DNA from: Rhodotorula mucilaginosa
Taxonomy: Eukaryota > Basidiomycota > Microbotryomycetes > Sporidiobolales > Sporidiobolaceae
NCBI GenBank assembly: GCA_034406715.1
Contig: CP137869.1
Span: 248,001-312,000, forward strand
Length of the DNA: 64,000 nucleotides
Reading direction: 5' to 3'
Shown here piece after piece: positions 44,601 to 55,292 of the stretch. Numbering within the stretch: position 1 is the first letter of the stretch; every line of letters starts with the position of its first letter. The notes beneath the pieces are model-generated. The model did not search any database. It was given only the letters and a program-made list of their open reading frames with translations, and was not told the DNA's origin. The translations under genes were made by a program, and so were the position numbers.

Positions 44601-46380
44601 CTACGGTAGGGGTACATTCTCCTTGCCAGATTGGCCGAACGCGCGACGTGCCACCTTGCGAGTTGCTGCGCTTTCGACGCCATCCTGGTACTCGAGTAGG
44701 TCATGGACTGCATAGCCGAACGCGTCGACAATGTTGTCGCTTGCCGAGATCATCTCGTACTGCAGTGCGAGGATGATATCAAGAGCGTCGGCGTGCGAGA
44801 GACCGAGACTCTTCAAAGCAGCTCGGGCTTTTTCGAGGGGAGGTAGGCCGACGGCGTCACGATCCGGGTCGGTACCGGCGTAGGCGCTGCCGGCTTTGCG
44901 CGAAGCGAGCACGTATTCGACAAAGGGCGGAAGCGGCCATGATAGTTCCGGAACCTGGGGATGCCTGCTCCATCGCACACGCCCATCTTTGGTCCTCGGA
45001 ATGCTCGCGCCTGGTTCGGCCAAGTCGTTCAAGTCTAGCCTGCGGGAAGGCGGCTTGAAAGGCGGGGGGAGGGCGTCGTTGATCTGCGCCGCCTTGCTGT
45101 GCTGCGCTGCGGGTTGGTTCTCGTCACCGTCCGCGTCGCCTGCTTCCGCTCCGAGCTGCTGACCTCCATTGTCGACGTTTGCGCCTGCTTTGTCACCGTT
45201 CCCTCCGACGGGCAATGGCGTTCCTTGCCCCTCACCGCGGTCCCGCTCCAGCCCCTTCGCGTGCTTGTCGCCACTGGCGCGCTTCGCGGGCAGGCTTCCC
45301 GTCGCCTTCTTGGCATGAGACGGAGCAGCAAGCCCCGAATAGTCGACGTCGGCGTGCTTGCGCTTTCCGCGCCCGAGCTCGTTGTTGTTGGCAGCGCTGC
45401 CCCGTGCGTCTGCTTGGCCGAGGTTGTCCGCCCCCGCCACTCCCGCCACTCCCTCGACTCCTTCCGCATCGGCTTCATCACCAGCGGGTTGAGCGCCTCC
45501 CGCGATGCCGTTCTTGTGCTGCTGTAACGTGTGGTTTAGGGTTGAAATCAGACCATCTTTCTTCGCCAAAGGCCCCTCGCGAGAACGCCAAGAAGCTTAC
45601 TCCGTGAGCCGGTCCTTCAAATCCCACTGTCTCCGCCTCGATTGCCGCGTTGCGGAGGTCGCGCATACCCCACTTGTCGCCACCGCTCATCTCTTTCGCC
45701 CGAGAGAGCACGTGGTCGAGACGGGCGCTTACGTCCTCTGGCGAGTAGACCGAGACCTGCGCGCCCTTGTTGTTGCACCCGCACGCCCAGGTGACGGCAC
45801 GCTTGACTTCGCGAGCAAAATCTGAGCTTGTGTGCCAGCGCACATCCTCCCATCTCAAGTCGGCGAGCGAGGCGTACGACGAGAATTGCGTGACCATCTG
45901 CTCGGCGCGCGCGATCGCGCGCTCGTACGCGGCTTGATTGTCGAGAGCGCGTTTGCGCCACACGGCTTGCTGTACATCGAGACTCGGCGTGGCTTGGCTC
46001 GAAAGCGCGGGGATGGGTTCGACTGCTTCGGTCCAGCGTGTTTGCTGAGCGGGCGAGAGACGCGGAGAGACGGCGGCATCGATAGTTGCCAGAGTTTGTT
46101 CGGCCGCCGTACTCTGCTCGAGCCCTTCAATGACGCGCGTGCGCGTTGCTGAAGCAAAGGCAAGCAAGTCCGCAAACGTCGCCGGCGCGAGCGGTCCAGA
46201 GTTGCCGAGCAAGGCGTCGACGCGGTGCTGAACCAACGAGACGAAGTGGATGACGCCGTTCTGAGTCGATGTAAGGCTGTCTGCGAATGACGAGAGAGAC
46301 ATTTCGGGCTGCAAGACTCGTCAGCACTCCCTTGGCGTGGACGAACAGCAAGAAAGCAGACAACTCACCAGGTTCGGCAT
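44601..46380 (-). CDS. Orphan protein, two introns, about 580 residues
   Basis: Not recognised. Start ATGCCGAACCTG at 46380, then a gtgagt intron and cttgcag acceptor give MPNLPEMSLSSFADSLTSTQ. The N-terminal half looks helical: FVSLVQHRVDALLG, LLAFASATRTRVIEGLEQST, RALDNQAAYERAIARAEQMV. It contains AVTWACGCNNKGAQVSVYSP, an unusual CGC pair, and then VSARLDHVLSRAKEMSGGDK. A second intron (gtaagc...ttacag) joins ...GFEGPAHG to QHKNGIAGGAQPA. The second half has a Gly/Ala/Asp-rich linker with basic patches (GRGKRKHADVDYSG; HAKKATGSLPAKRA), then an ordered C-terminus: VPELSWPLPPFVEYVLASR, KARAALKSLGLSHADALDII, YEMISASDNIVDAFGYAVHD. It ends SGKENVPLP. A nuclear role is a guess from the basic patches. 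Confidence 0.68.
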
Positions 46381-47884
46381 TGCCCAAGCGAGGGAGTCCG
46401 CCCGAAGGAGCTAATGCTGCTGTACGGATCCTTGACCACCCACGAGCTAGCAGATATCACGGACGAGGGGTCAAGCAAGGGTTCCGGTTCAGGTGAAGCG
46501 GCGAGGGGACGAGCGTGGCCCTGCAGCCCCGGCGGCTCGCGCCACTGCTCGTGCGGAAGGGGCAGCACGGAGTAGGTCTCTCGACTGTTCCAGCTGTGCT
46601 CGATCCCGTCCTGTTGACGAGCAAAGGCCTCGAGCGATGAGAACGGCCTTCAACGTTCGGCTCGAGCGCGCGGAATCGGTGGGGCGCCAGCAATTCCGGA
46701 CGACCGAGCCGAAACCGAGCTTTGCTCTCATCGCCTCGCTCTCTTCACTCGTCACTACCGCTTGTTCGTGCACGCACTCTCTTTCGATGTTGGGCGTTGA
46801 AGACTCCCCATTCTTGGAGGCTACGCTGCCAGCTGGTCAAACCCCCATTCTTGGGTCTGAGGCTGGCAAACAACACTCGATCGCGTGTCGCTGCGGGAAC
46901 AAGCCGCTCTGCTGCGCTTGACGGACGTGACTATGGCCGTCGCTGGCGGATGCCGAAGATGACGGACAAGGTCGACCACGAGCTGCTCGTCTGTGCTTGT
47001 TCTCTTCCCTCTTGCGGGCGCGAAGCTCAGGCGTTGCGCGGAAGCAGCTTGTCTCCCGAGAGGTAGCGGTCCTTGCTCTCCGTCACACAAGCATGGCTCG
47101 GGCAGACAAGGCGGACTATGCTGCTCTCGATTATACGCCCTTGCTGCCAGATGCTGAGCTCGCTGCGCCGCGTCGAGCGCCAGCGGCGAGACGAAACCGT
47201 CAAATTTCGTGTGACTTGCGACTTGCGACTTCGATCCGGCGCCGCCAACGCCCTGTACGACCCGGCCAGTAGCAGGGGTACGCAGTACGTTGAGTACTCT
47301 TTTCTCACCGTACCGGCGCGTGCCCGCTGCGGTGCTGACCGCACAATGTTTCCTTATCCGCGCTCCAGCAGCTGTTTCGTCTCGACTCGCCCCACGACCA
47401 CGGGCAGCGCCGAGTCCGAGAGACAAGCCTCCGACACGGTCAGCAACTACTTGCAGGAGGCGGGGCAGCACACGACGACCGGGATCCGGCATCCGTCTTC
47501 CGGCTGCGGATTTTTGCGCTCGCCGCCAGCGTCGCCGCCCGCAGAACACTCGGAACCGATCTGCGACGTCTTGCGCCTGCACCAGATTTGAGCACTCTCG
47601 ACAGACTCCCGACTGCGGAAGGGATGGCGTTGGCGAGCATCTCGGTGATGCCTCATGCGAAAGAGTGCGGATGGGGGATCCGACGAGGGCGGGCCGAGGT
47701 TAGACTATTCCGGTTGGAAGGGTTTCTAGACATCGTCCGAGTCGCTGCAATGAATGTGTGCTCGCGCGCCTATTTTTCGAGAGGCGAGGGCGTTAAGGCC
47801 GCAAAACCGGGTTTTGCTGCCTTAACGGGTCGCGCGGAAGCGGTCAAGAGGAGCGAGCGCAGTCGGCATCAAGCTTGCTCCACC
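46381..47884. other. Gene-poor stretch
   Basis: About 1.5 kb with no recognisable gene. It holds the orphan's promoter at the left end and a strong hairpin at 47792-47826. Open frames on both strands are Arg/Ser/Ala-rich and without family features. Confidence 0.45.
47792..47826. repeat. 35-bp near-perfect palindrome (hairpin)
   Basis: Arms of 17 bases around a single central base: gttaaggccgcaaaacc pairs with its reverse complement on the right (ggttttgctgccttaac, sharing the centre), with one mismatch (c opposite t). By chance alone such a palindrome is very unlikely in this length. It lies about 60 bp before a weak open frame. Function unknown. Confidence 0.85.
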
Positions 47885-48487
47885 ATGCACACTCCGTATA
47901 GGCTGGTGAATGAGCTAGACGTGTACCTGCTTATCAGCCCGCTTATGCCACCCCGCAGGCCCGCCGCTTCGATCCGCTCGCGATCTCTTGCTCGACGTCT
48001 GCTCTTGCCGCCGCTTCCGCCCACTCCGACGGCGAGCGAGGTCGCGCTGGGCACCTATAGGCTCGTCTTGAGCATGCTAGCTTCCGAGAAGCTCCGCTTG
48101 ATCTCTTTGAACCGCAAGATCGTCCAACGACTGTTGCGTGAGTCCACCCTTCCCGCTACTCCTCATTCCTTTTGCTGGATCTCCTCATTACGCTGATACT
48201 CGCGCTCCCCAGTCCCTAGACGACAAAGCAGCACGCTCAAGACTCTGCACCGCCAACAGCACAGTTCTCCTCCGACGTCGCGCAGTCCATCTCGAACAAC
48301 TCTCGCCGCTTGCCCTTTTCCAAACCCGCTGCCCGGAGAAGCAGCTTATGTGCTTGTGCTCGGCATTCCTTGGAGCAATACAAACGCCTACGACACCCTT
48401 TCGACGCGGTCGGGCCTCAAAAAGCTGCGCGCGGGAATCGGCCGAACGAGGCATCTGCGCTATTCCGGGCGGGTTGGCCCGGAATAG
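47885..48487 (+). CDS. Weak candidate: small two-exon orphan, 175 residues
   Basis: A possible gene only. Exon 1 is 47885-48137 and exon 2 is 48213-48487, joined over a 75-nt intron with good signals (gtgagt donor, ctgatact branch, ctccccag acceptor). Exons sum to 528 nt, a whole number of codons. Product: MHTPYRLVNELDVYLLIS, then RLVLSMLASEKLRLISLN and GEAAYVLVLGIPWSNTNAYD. No family is recognised. An alternative reading of the second exon (SLDDKAARSRLCTANSTVLL) stays open to 48821. The stop TAG lies inside a 36-bp hairpin. Confidence 0.3.
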
Positions 48488-48491
48488 CGCA
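48456..48491. repeat. 36-bp perfect hairpin, 15-bp stem, 6-nt loop
   Basis: tgcgctattccgggc (48456-48470) is the exact reverse complement of gcccggaatagcgca (48477-48491); the loop is gggttg. Stem GC content is high, so a stable RNA or cruciform hairpin is expected. It may end a transcript, be part of a small RNA, or be a mobile-element end. It overlaps the stop of the weak gene above. Confidence 0.9.
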
Positions 48492-49346
48492 CCTTCCTCC
48501 TGTCTTCAACAGCTTCTCTTACGATACTGCGTACTGCTGGCCATCTGCCCTCTTCCCGTTGCGCTTTCCTCTTACCTTTTGACAAGCTTGCTCTATGGCT
48601 CACCCACCCGGCGGAGGGAGCAACGGGAGCAGGACGAGCCGGCTTCGCGGCGCTCTTGTCTCCGTTCGCCTGGAGACGAGGTGCACGAGGTCAACACTGC
48701 TGTAGCGGGGGCTGCGTCTTCTGTTGCTTGGGTTTTGCGAGGCTGGTTTCGGTTGCTCGGGCTGTCACTACTCTTGCTGTGCTTGAGCCGGCCATTCTCG
48801 TCCCAAGGGAACTCGCGGTAGCAACTCTCTCGCCATCGCAACCGTTTCCGCGGGCTCGCTGCATTGCTGACCATCATCCGAGATCTTCTCATCACTACTC
48901 CAGCTTCTGCCGACCATCGGAACCTGAGAGCAAAGTACTCGGCGCTATCGAGATGCACCCGAGCAGAGTTGACCGGTACGGGAATCCCAGCTGACTTGAT
49001 CCGCCAGCCTTCAACAGCCTCGTCTACGACTTGCTCCGCCTCGCCAGCTTGCGACGAGTTCATCGCCAACTAGTCATCCTCAACCCGAACCCCGCGAAAC
49101 TCGCTTGCTCGTCAGTACTCGACCCTGCAAGTTGAGACCCGCGGGACCACCTTCGGCGTCTTCTCGGGACAAGTGCACCGTTCATAACAGCCAATCTACA
49201 CCGTCAAGGAGTGAATCTCGTAGAGATTTGGCAACATGAGAGAAGGTGCGGGTGAGGGGACGGAGCAGAGGGAAAGCGGTAGTACAGCACAGTGAGAGAG
49301 ATTTCAACAACAGCACAGAAAAAGCGAGGAACAATCATAGAGGGGA
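48492..49346. other. Intergenic, no convincing gene
   Basis: About 850 bp. A short plus-strand frame near 49005-49130 reads AFNSLVYDLLRLASLRRVHR, which looks helical but has no start. The right end is the 3' flank of the large orphan gene. Confidence 0.4.
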
Positions 49347-52300
49347 TCAAGGCTGGCGCCACCCGAGAACCCGTTGCGCAAACGTCGCCATCCTCTTCGG
49401 CTCGTCGTGCGTTTTGGTCTCGGCGAGGAACTCCTTGACGCCGGCATCTCCGGCCCGCTTGGCATCGGCCGCCGCCCCGAGGATGAAAGCCGAAAGCGCC
49501 TTGTCGCGCGAGTCGGTCATGGCGTACAGGATGCGACGGAACGGCTCGGGTCCGAGGATCAAGAGCGACTCGCCCTGCGGCACCGACGACCGATTCTCCT
49601 CTTGATAGAGGACCTGGTTCGGGACGCTGCGACCGTTGCGCTCGATTTTGGCTGGCGCGCACGTGTGCTGCTCGAAGCGGGTGTCGGAGGCGACGAAGCG
49701 CGACTTGAGGCAGATCGGGCAGACGTCGGTGGTGAGCTCGACGTTGCGGAGGATGCCTCGGAAGATGTGGTAGAGCGACTTTTCAAAGTTCCCCGACCAA
49801 GCATCGCGCTGGCCGCCAACTGCGGAAGAGGCCATGCGCGTGAGTCAGTCTTGCGTCATTCCATCTCGGAAAGCGAGAGTAGAAACGCACTCGAGAGGAT
49901 CCGTTCCGAGGGAGACTTGATCGAGAAATTGTTGCGGCTCGCCACGAGAAGGGCGTCGACGGCGAGAGGACGAGAAACTCGGGTCGAGTGCCGAGCGGGA
50001 TGTGGATAGTCGCGTTGAGAGTCGCGTCGAACGGGAGGACGCCCAGCATCGGATCCGGAACGAGTGAGCGCGCCTTGACTTCCTTGTACGCCGGGAGACC
50101 TTCCGCCTCAAGCGCGAGGAGCGATTCGCCGAGCAAGAGGGCCACCGTCGACGAGAAGAGGACCGGAATACGGGTAAAGGTATCGGTACCGCAGGCGTGA
50201 CTGTCCTTCTTCAAGGTGTAATGCGCGTCGAGGTAGACTTGCTGGCACTGATGACAAGTCGAAATGAAAATATCGCGGCGTGATCCACCTCCGGCGGTCC
50301 CTTTTCCGCCCGGCGACCTGTCCTCTCTCAAGCGACGGAGCACATCGACGAGTTTGAGCTGCCCCCTCAACTCGATCCCGCGAGCCTGCCTTTTCAGAGC
50401 CTCGCGAGCACGGCACATGCGGACGTAGGCATCGCGGACATCCTCCGACCACGTCCGGAGCTTGCCATTGCCAGCCTGCGCCGCCGATCGCGCAAGCTCG
50501 ACGCCCTCGGCGGCGCTGAGGTACCACTCGCACCAGTTCCTGCTCCCGACCGGACCGACCGCAACTTCGGGCGCAGTCGAGGTGAGCCCGTCCATGGAAG
50601 CTTCGGCGTCGGCGACGAGCAGCGCTTGCAGCGCAGCGAGGCGAGGCGAGGTGCGGATCAACTGGTCGGGCAAGTCGGCGAAGCGGAGCCGGTCGTCGGC
50701 AAAGTGTGAGTCGAGCGCGGCAAAGTCGGCTTTGGTGAGCGGATTGCCGGCGAACGAGGGACGCTCGGAACGGTTGGCCACGGCTTTCTTCGCCGCTGAG
50801 GACCTGCGTTCAGCTTCGTCTTCGGCGTTGGCCTCGAGGCGACGTTGGCTGCCGGCGAGTTTGCGCTCTGAGTGCAGCGCTCCATACCGGTCCGCCAGCG
50901 TGCGTCGCGTCTTTGCCAGATCTTCCTCCAAACCGCACTCGAGCGCCTCCTGCTCGACGCATTGCCGGACTTTGCGGAAAAAGGCAAGGCGCGCATTCGC
51001 CTCTTCCGGGACGACACCATGGTTCTCGACGAGGTGAGCTGCGAGGACCCGACGGCTAAGGGCAGTCTTGGCGGCGGCGGCGGCAAAGAGCGCGACGGCC
51101 TCATCTTGTATGAGAGGGTTGTATTTAACGAACCCGGGATGGAGCTGAGCGACGTGCAACGCAACATGCCGTCCGTGCGGGCCGTATTTGACAATGGCGG
51201 TCGAACCGACGTCCAGGATCCAGCCTTGAGTCCGCTCGTCGTCCTCGTCGTCGGGCAGGTCAAACATGCCGGACCGAATAGACTCGACGAGAGCGGGATC
51301 GGTTGTACGCTCGGCATTCAGGAAAGCGTCAAGGTCGGGACTCGCCGTGTCGAAAGCGTCGCGGAAGAGGTTCTGACGTAGGTAGCCACTGATAATGCCG
51401 CTATGCGAGACAATGAGCAGCAGCGAGGCAAGGTTGAGGACTCGGGCGCCGAAGAGCAGCGCGAGCAGGCGCAAGTAATGCTTGAGGATTACGGCCCAGA
51501 AATCGGCGGACGGCGTGAGACTTCGCCAACCCTGCTCACTTGTCTGAGCGTCCTGCACGATCCGGTCGAGCAGATATCCGGCCGCCGGTCCTCTTGCTGG
51601 TGCGTCGCCGGTCGAGAAGGTCTCGTCGCCTCGGAGAGCGCTGGCCGTTATGTCCTTGGCGAGAAGGAACTCGAAAGAGCGGAAACCTTGACCTTTCGAG
51701 CGGGTTCGAAGCGCGGACACATTGGCCAGGATGTCGTCATAGGCGCGGCGGCCTCCTTTCGTCGTGCGGTCGAGGACGAGTCCGGCCTTCTCCGGCTCGT
51801 AGATCTGGTAGTACGAGATCGAGTCGTCCAGCGCCCTTTTGATCTGGCCGTACAGCTCGTCCGTCTCGGCGAGGATCGGATCGAGAGGAGCGAGCGCGTC
51901 GAGAGCCGAGCGTGTCGCGTCGAGGTCCGAAACTCGACCGGCGAGGTCGCTGAGCGCCGACGGGTCGATGCGGAGGAGCCTGCCTCCGTCAGCAGAGTTG
52001 AACGCTGCCGGCTTGATCGACGCAATCAACGCAACTTCGGTGTCACCGACGAGAGGCCGGTTCGCGTCGGTCGCCTTCGAGGCAGCCAGACGCAATTCGA
52101 CAAACTCGTGCACGACGAGTTGGAGCGAGGTCGGGCTCGACTCTGAGGACCCGGCCGTGGTTGGACTCTCGGGCTCGCCCTCCGCCGCCGCCCTTGTTGT
52201 GCGCCCGTGCCTGCTCCCGAGTTGTTCCTCCTTGAGTTTTCGCGCGAGCTTGAGGATGTTGCAGCACCGCGAATAGCCGTCGGCGGCCTGAAGGTCGGCG

Positions 52301-53440
52301 AGGACGCGGCCGCCCGGAGTCGCGCGGATTGTCATGCCGGCATATTGGAGCGACACGGCCGAGTCCTGCTCCAGCTTGGCAAGTTCCAACGAGCGCTGCG
52401 TCGCGGCTGTCCAGCACGCGTCGCCAAACTTGGCCTCGTAGATGGCAAGGAAGTCGTGGAGGGCGTCGACGTTCGGAAAAATGAGCGAACGAAGATAAAA
52501 CTGCGCGGCAGCATCTTCGGGTCCGAGACCGTCGGCGTCGTCCTCAGTCGGTTTGAGCATGCCGCCGTCCGCCTCGCTCGCGAACGGGTCGTACGCGACA
52601 CGCCGCAGCGCCGGATCGTCAAGTTGGGGAGGGAGGAAGGGTTGCGTCGCCAAGCGCTCGAGCGTACGGATCGTGTCGGGGTGGGCGGCAATGTGCTGGC
52701 GAGCCGGCGAATCGGGCCCGAGCGCGGGGCCGTACCGGGTCCGTTCGCCGATCCTCCCGTTCACGAGCTCGAACAACCGGTGTTCGAGCTCGTCCTCGAT
52801 CGTCGCGTTCGTCTTGGTGGCAGTCACAGCGCTCTTGAGCAACTTGCTCTCGCGAGCGTGGCGCGCTTCGGCGTCGTCGAGCCACTCCTGCTTCCAGACG
52901 GCCATCGTCGTGACGTATGGCTTCTCTTGCTTCTTGGGCGCGAGCTGCTTGCTGGTGGAGGCGACCGATGCCTTGCTCGAGGAGGCGACCGGCGCCTTGC
53001 TGGACGAGGCGGCCGGCGCCTTGCTCGTCGAAGCAACGGGCGTCTCGTCGGGAGAAAGAGCGAGGCGGCGACGCTGGTCGCCTCGGGCTGCGCCGCAACC
53101 GATCCCGCGGTAGAGGTGCGAGATGGCGGGTGGGAGGACTTGGCGGCAGCGCTGCGCAATGGCGAGGTCGGCGGGCAAGTTGGCGAAAAGGCTGTCGCTT
53201 TGCGCTTGGCCGGCACGGTCGACTGCAACGACGGTCCGGCCGCGCTCGACGGTCCGGCCGCGCTCGAGGGTCCGGCCGCGGTCGAGGGTGCAGCCGCGGT
53301 CGAGGGCGTAGCCGCGCTCGGTTGGGGGGACGGGTCATGCAACGGCGCGCTTGGTCCGAGGGAGTGGTAGGGTGAAGGAACGTCGGCTTCGAAGATGGGC
53401 GGCCTAGTGAACTGGTGTCCCAATCGAGCGGCCGTTAGCG
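49347..53440 (-). CDS. Large orphan protein (about 1300 residues) with two CxxC/H-C metal-site candidates
   Basis: Not recognised. A single long exon (about 53100-49900) encodes most of it. The N-terminal exon is low complexity (repeated STAAAPSTAAGPSSAAGPSS) with PAKRKATAFSP, a possible nuclear signal. Frame changes near 53100, across a very short intron or a sequence error. The body has an ordered start (VTTMAVWKQEWLDDAEARHA), FYLRSLIFPNVDALHDFLAI, ADFWAVILKHYLRLLALLFG followed by ARVLNLASLLLIVSHSGI, and HGRHVALHVAQLHPGFVKYN. Near the C-terminus DIFISTCHQCQQVYLDAHYT leads to KKDSHACG. The last exon has TTDVCPICLKSRFVASDTRF then EQHTC. Both match CxxC-x(13-15)-H-x(1-2)-C, so they may be paired zinc sites. 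It ends RVLGWRQP at 49347. The 5' end is unresolved because no ATG is in frame near 53440; the splice near 49850 is also unsettled. Confidence 0.65.
53226..53320 (-). repeat. 18-bp minisatellite coding Ala/Gly/Pro/Ser repeats
   Basis: Five or more units of an 18-bp motif (ggtccggccgcgctcgac and variants) in the N-terminal exon of the large orphan. It encodes AAGPSS-type hexapeptides on the minus strand. Unit divergence grows toward the right end. Confidence 0.85.
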
Positions 53441-53830
53441 CCACTTCCCACGGTCATGAGGCGTGCATGAGTAGCCAGCGAGTTACAACGAGTGTGTATG
53501 GCGACAGCGAGATCGACTGGTGCAGCGGAGCAGTGCCTTCAACTCCTGCGCAGTTCAGAACGTACGAGCTGCAGAAAAGGCAACTTTGACGAGTCAGCGG
53601 AGCGGAGCGGGCGGCGAGACAAGAGCTCGACTCACAGCTCGGCATCTGACGCAGATTCGTAGACAAGAACCCGGCGCGAGTTGATGCGGACCGTCTGTAG
53701 AGGCGTGCAAGAGCAGTGGATCAGAAAGGGTTCGATCGGAGAGACGAAGCTGCAGGGAAACGGGGCCGCTCACGCCGATGCTGTGGCAGACGAGCGACTC
53801 GAGTTGTCAGCGGGTAGCACACTCGCGTCG
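53441..53830. other. Intergenic upstream of the large orphan
   Basis: About 390 bp that should hold the promoter, and probably the true first exon, of the large orphan. Nothing else is recognised. Confidence 0.4.
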
Positions 53831-55290
53831 GGCGGTACGCGACTCACCCGCTGCTGGCTCCCGTCCGTGGCTCGCCCGTCCACTGCCACTGCACGTCGTG
53901 GTACACGAGCATTTTGCCCACTTGCTGCGCGCGGGTGGGCGCGTTCGAGGAAGAGCGTCGACGACGACCCAAGCCGAGCCCGTCGAGGGCTCGTACGCGC
54001 GAGTCGACCTGAGCGGTGCAGCGCTGGCGAGGCTGGCTCGAAGCGATTGAGACGACGACGAGACCTCGATTGAGACTCAGCACCAAATCGGAGGTGGAGA
54101 CGCGCCGCGAGAGAAGGAGCGGAGGAGCTGCAACAAGCAACAACTCGTGCTGTTGCCGAGTCGGAGGTTGAAAGAAAGGACGGCGGCGGCGGCGCGGAAT
54201 CTGGGGAAACGACGACGGGACGGGATCGAGTCGCCGCCGCCGTGGAAAAATCTCCTCATCGCGTCGCCTCCGCCCATTGCCTTGCGAGAGCTTTGCCTTG
54301 CTTCGAGTCGCTCATGTTGGTGCAGACTCTGCGCACTCGGTTCAGTATTGGAGACGACGACGACAGGAGATGATGCCTCCTCTTCTAGGCGTCAGCGACC
54401 CACCCATCAAGTCGGCGCATTTGGACCACGCTTCTTCTCAAGAAGAATCGAAAGCTGTCTCGTTCGGTAGGGCGGAAGACAGCTTGGCTTGTTAAGGAGA
54501 GGCAGGCATGTTGGGCGGTGGGGCGGCGCGTGCGAACGAGGGTTGCGCGACCTCATTTCCGTCAGTCTTTAATCTGCAAGCGCCCGGAGAGCCGCAGTCA
54601 GATTGAAAAGAGCTTGAAATCGCATATCCGGATCTGGTTCCTTACATACGTAGTCGGAAACCGGGCGTTCATGGAGAGCGTGCATGTTGTTTGGCCGCAT
54701 CTTGGCCTTCTCTTCCGGACCGCGCTGCGCCTGGACACTGCGAAGCGAGCCGGATTTGATCGAGGTGCTCCCATTTCGGTCTCGGAGTAAAGGCGCTGCA
54801 TGCTGGTGGACTAGGAAGCGAGCATTCGGCCCCGGCACTCGATCGTCAGACGCGCTTCCGTGCGACGGCCTTTGAATTACTCGGAAAGGCGGAGCTATGT
54901 ATGTATTACAGTTTGAAGCAAGGACGAGAGAGCGAGGTCGGCGCGGCAGAATCCCTTTGCGTGCGGGAATTGGAATCGGGAGGAGTCCGTAGGGAATGCT
55001 TGTTCCGGATGTGGACTATGCACACCTGTCTGTGCTTGCAGAAGAGTGGCGTCCCCGTACGTTGTCGTTGGTGCGGAATGCAAATGGGAATCAACCGCCA
55101 AACGGGGACCTCTCGAACACCCCCGTGCTTCGCTTTTGTGTCGCCGGAGTTGCAGCGGAACACTCCTCACCTTGTGTAGTATCTGTGACGATGCTCACCC
55201 GCTATGCATCGAGCCCGTACCTCGTCGTTTTTCTAGATTTTTTCTTTGGGGAACTCGGCCAGCAAACAAGACGGCCTCAAACACCCCCTA
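53831..55290 (+). repeat. Modular two-copy repeat, right copy
   Basis: Direct copy of 42898-44530. Block 1 is 53831-about 54570, block 2 is 54929-55047 and block 3 is 55219-55290. Similarity on the left side starts sharply at gggcggtacgcgactcaccc, next to what reads as a gtgagt splice donor on the minus strand. Block 3 ends at cctcaaacacccccta, two bases before the tRNA gene. Like the left copy it keeps the frame YHDVQWQWTGEPRTG on the minus strand. It is unclassified: I see no transposase, and no terminal repeats that I can defend. Confidence 0.75.
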
Positions 55291-55292
55291 AG

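Noticed and set aside
46821-47582. Minus-strand 253-residue open frame
   Set aside because: Arg/Ala/Gly-rich in wrong-frame style, no intron logic, no recognisable domain.
48593-49069. Minus-strand 158-residue frame
   Set aside because: No domain, no conserved pattern, and it overlaps equally open plus-strand frames.
42898-55290. Reading the flanking repeats as long terminal repeats of a retroelement
   Set aside because: No gag/pol-like coding sequence is recognisable between them, the block order differs between copies, and I see no terminal dinucleotide or target duplication that I can defend.
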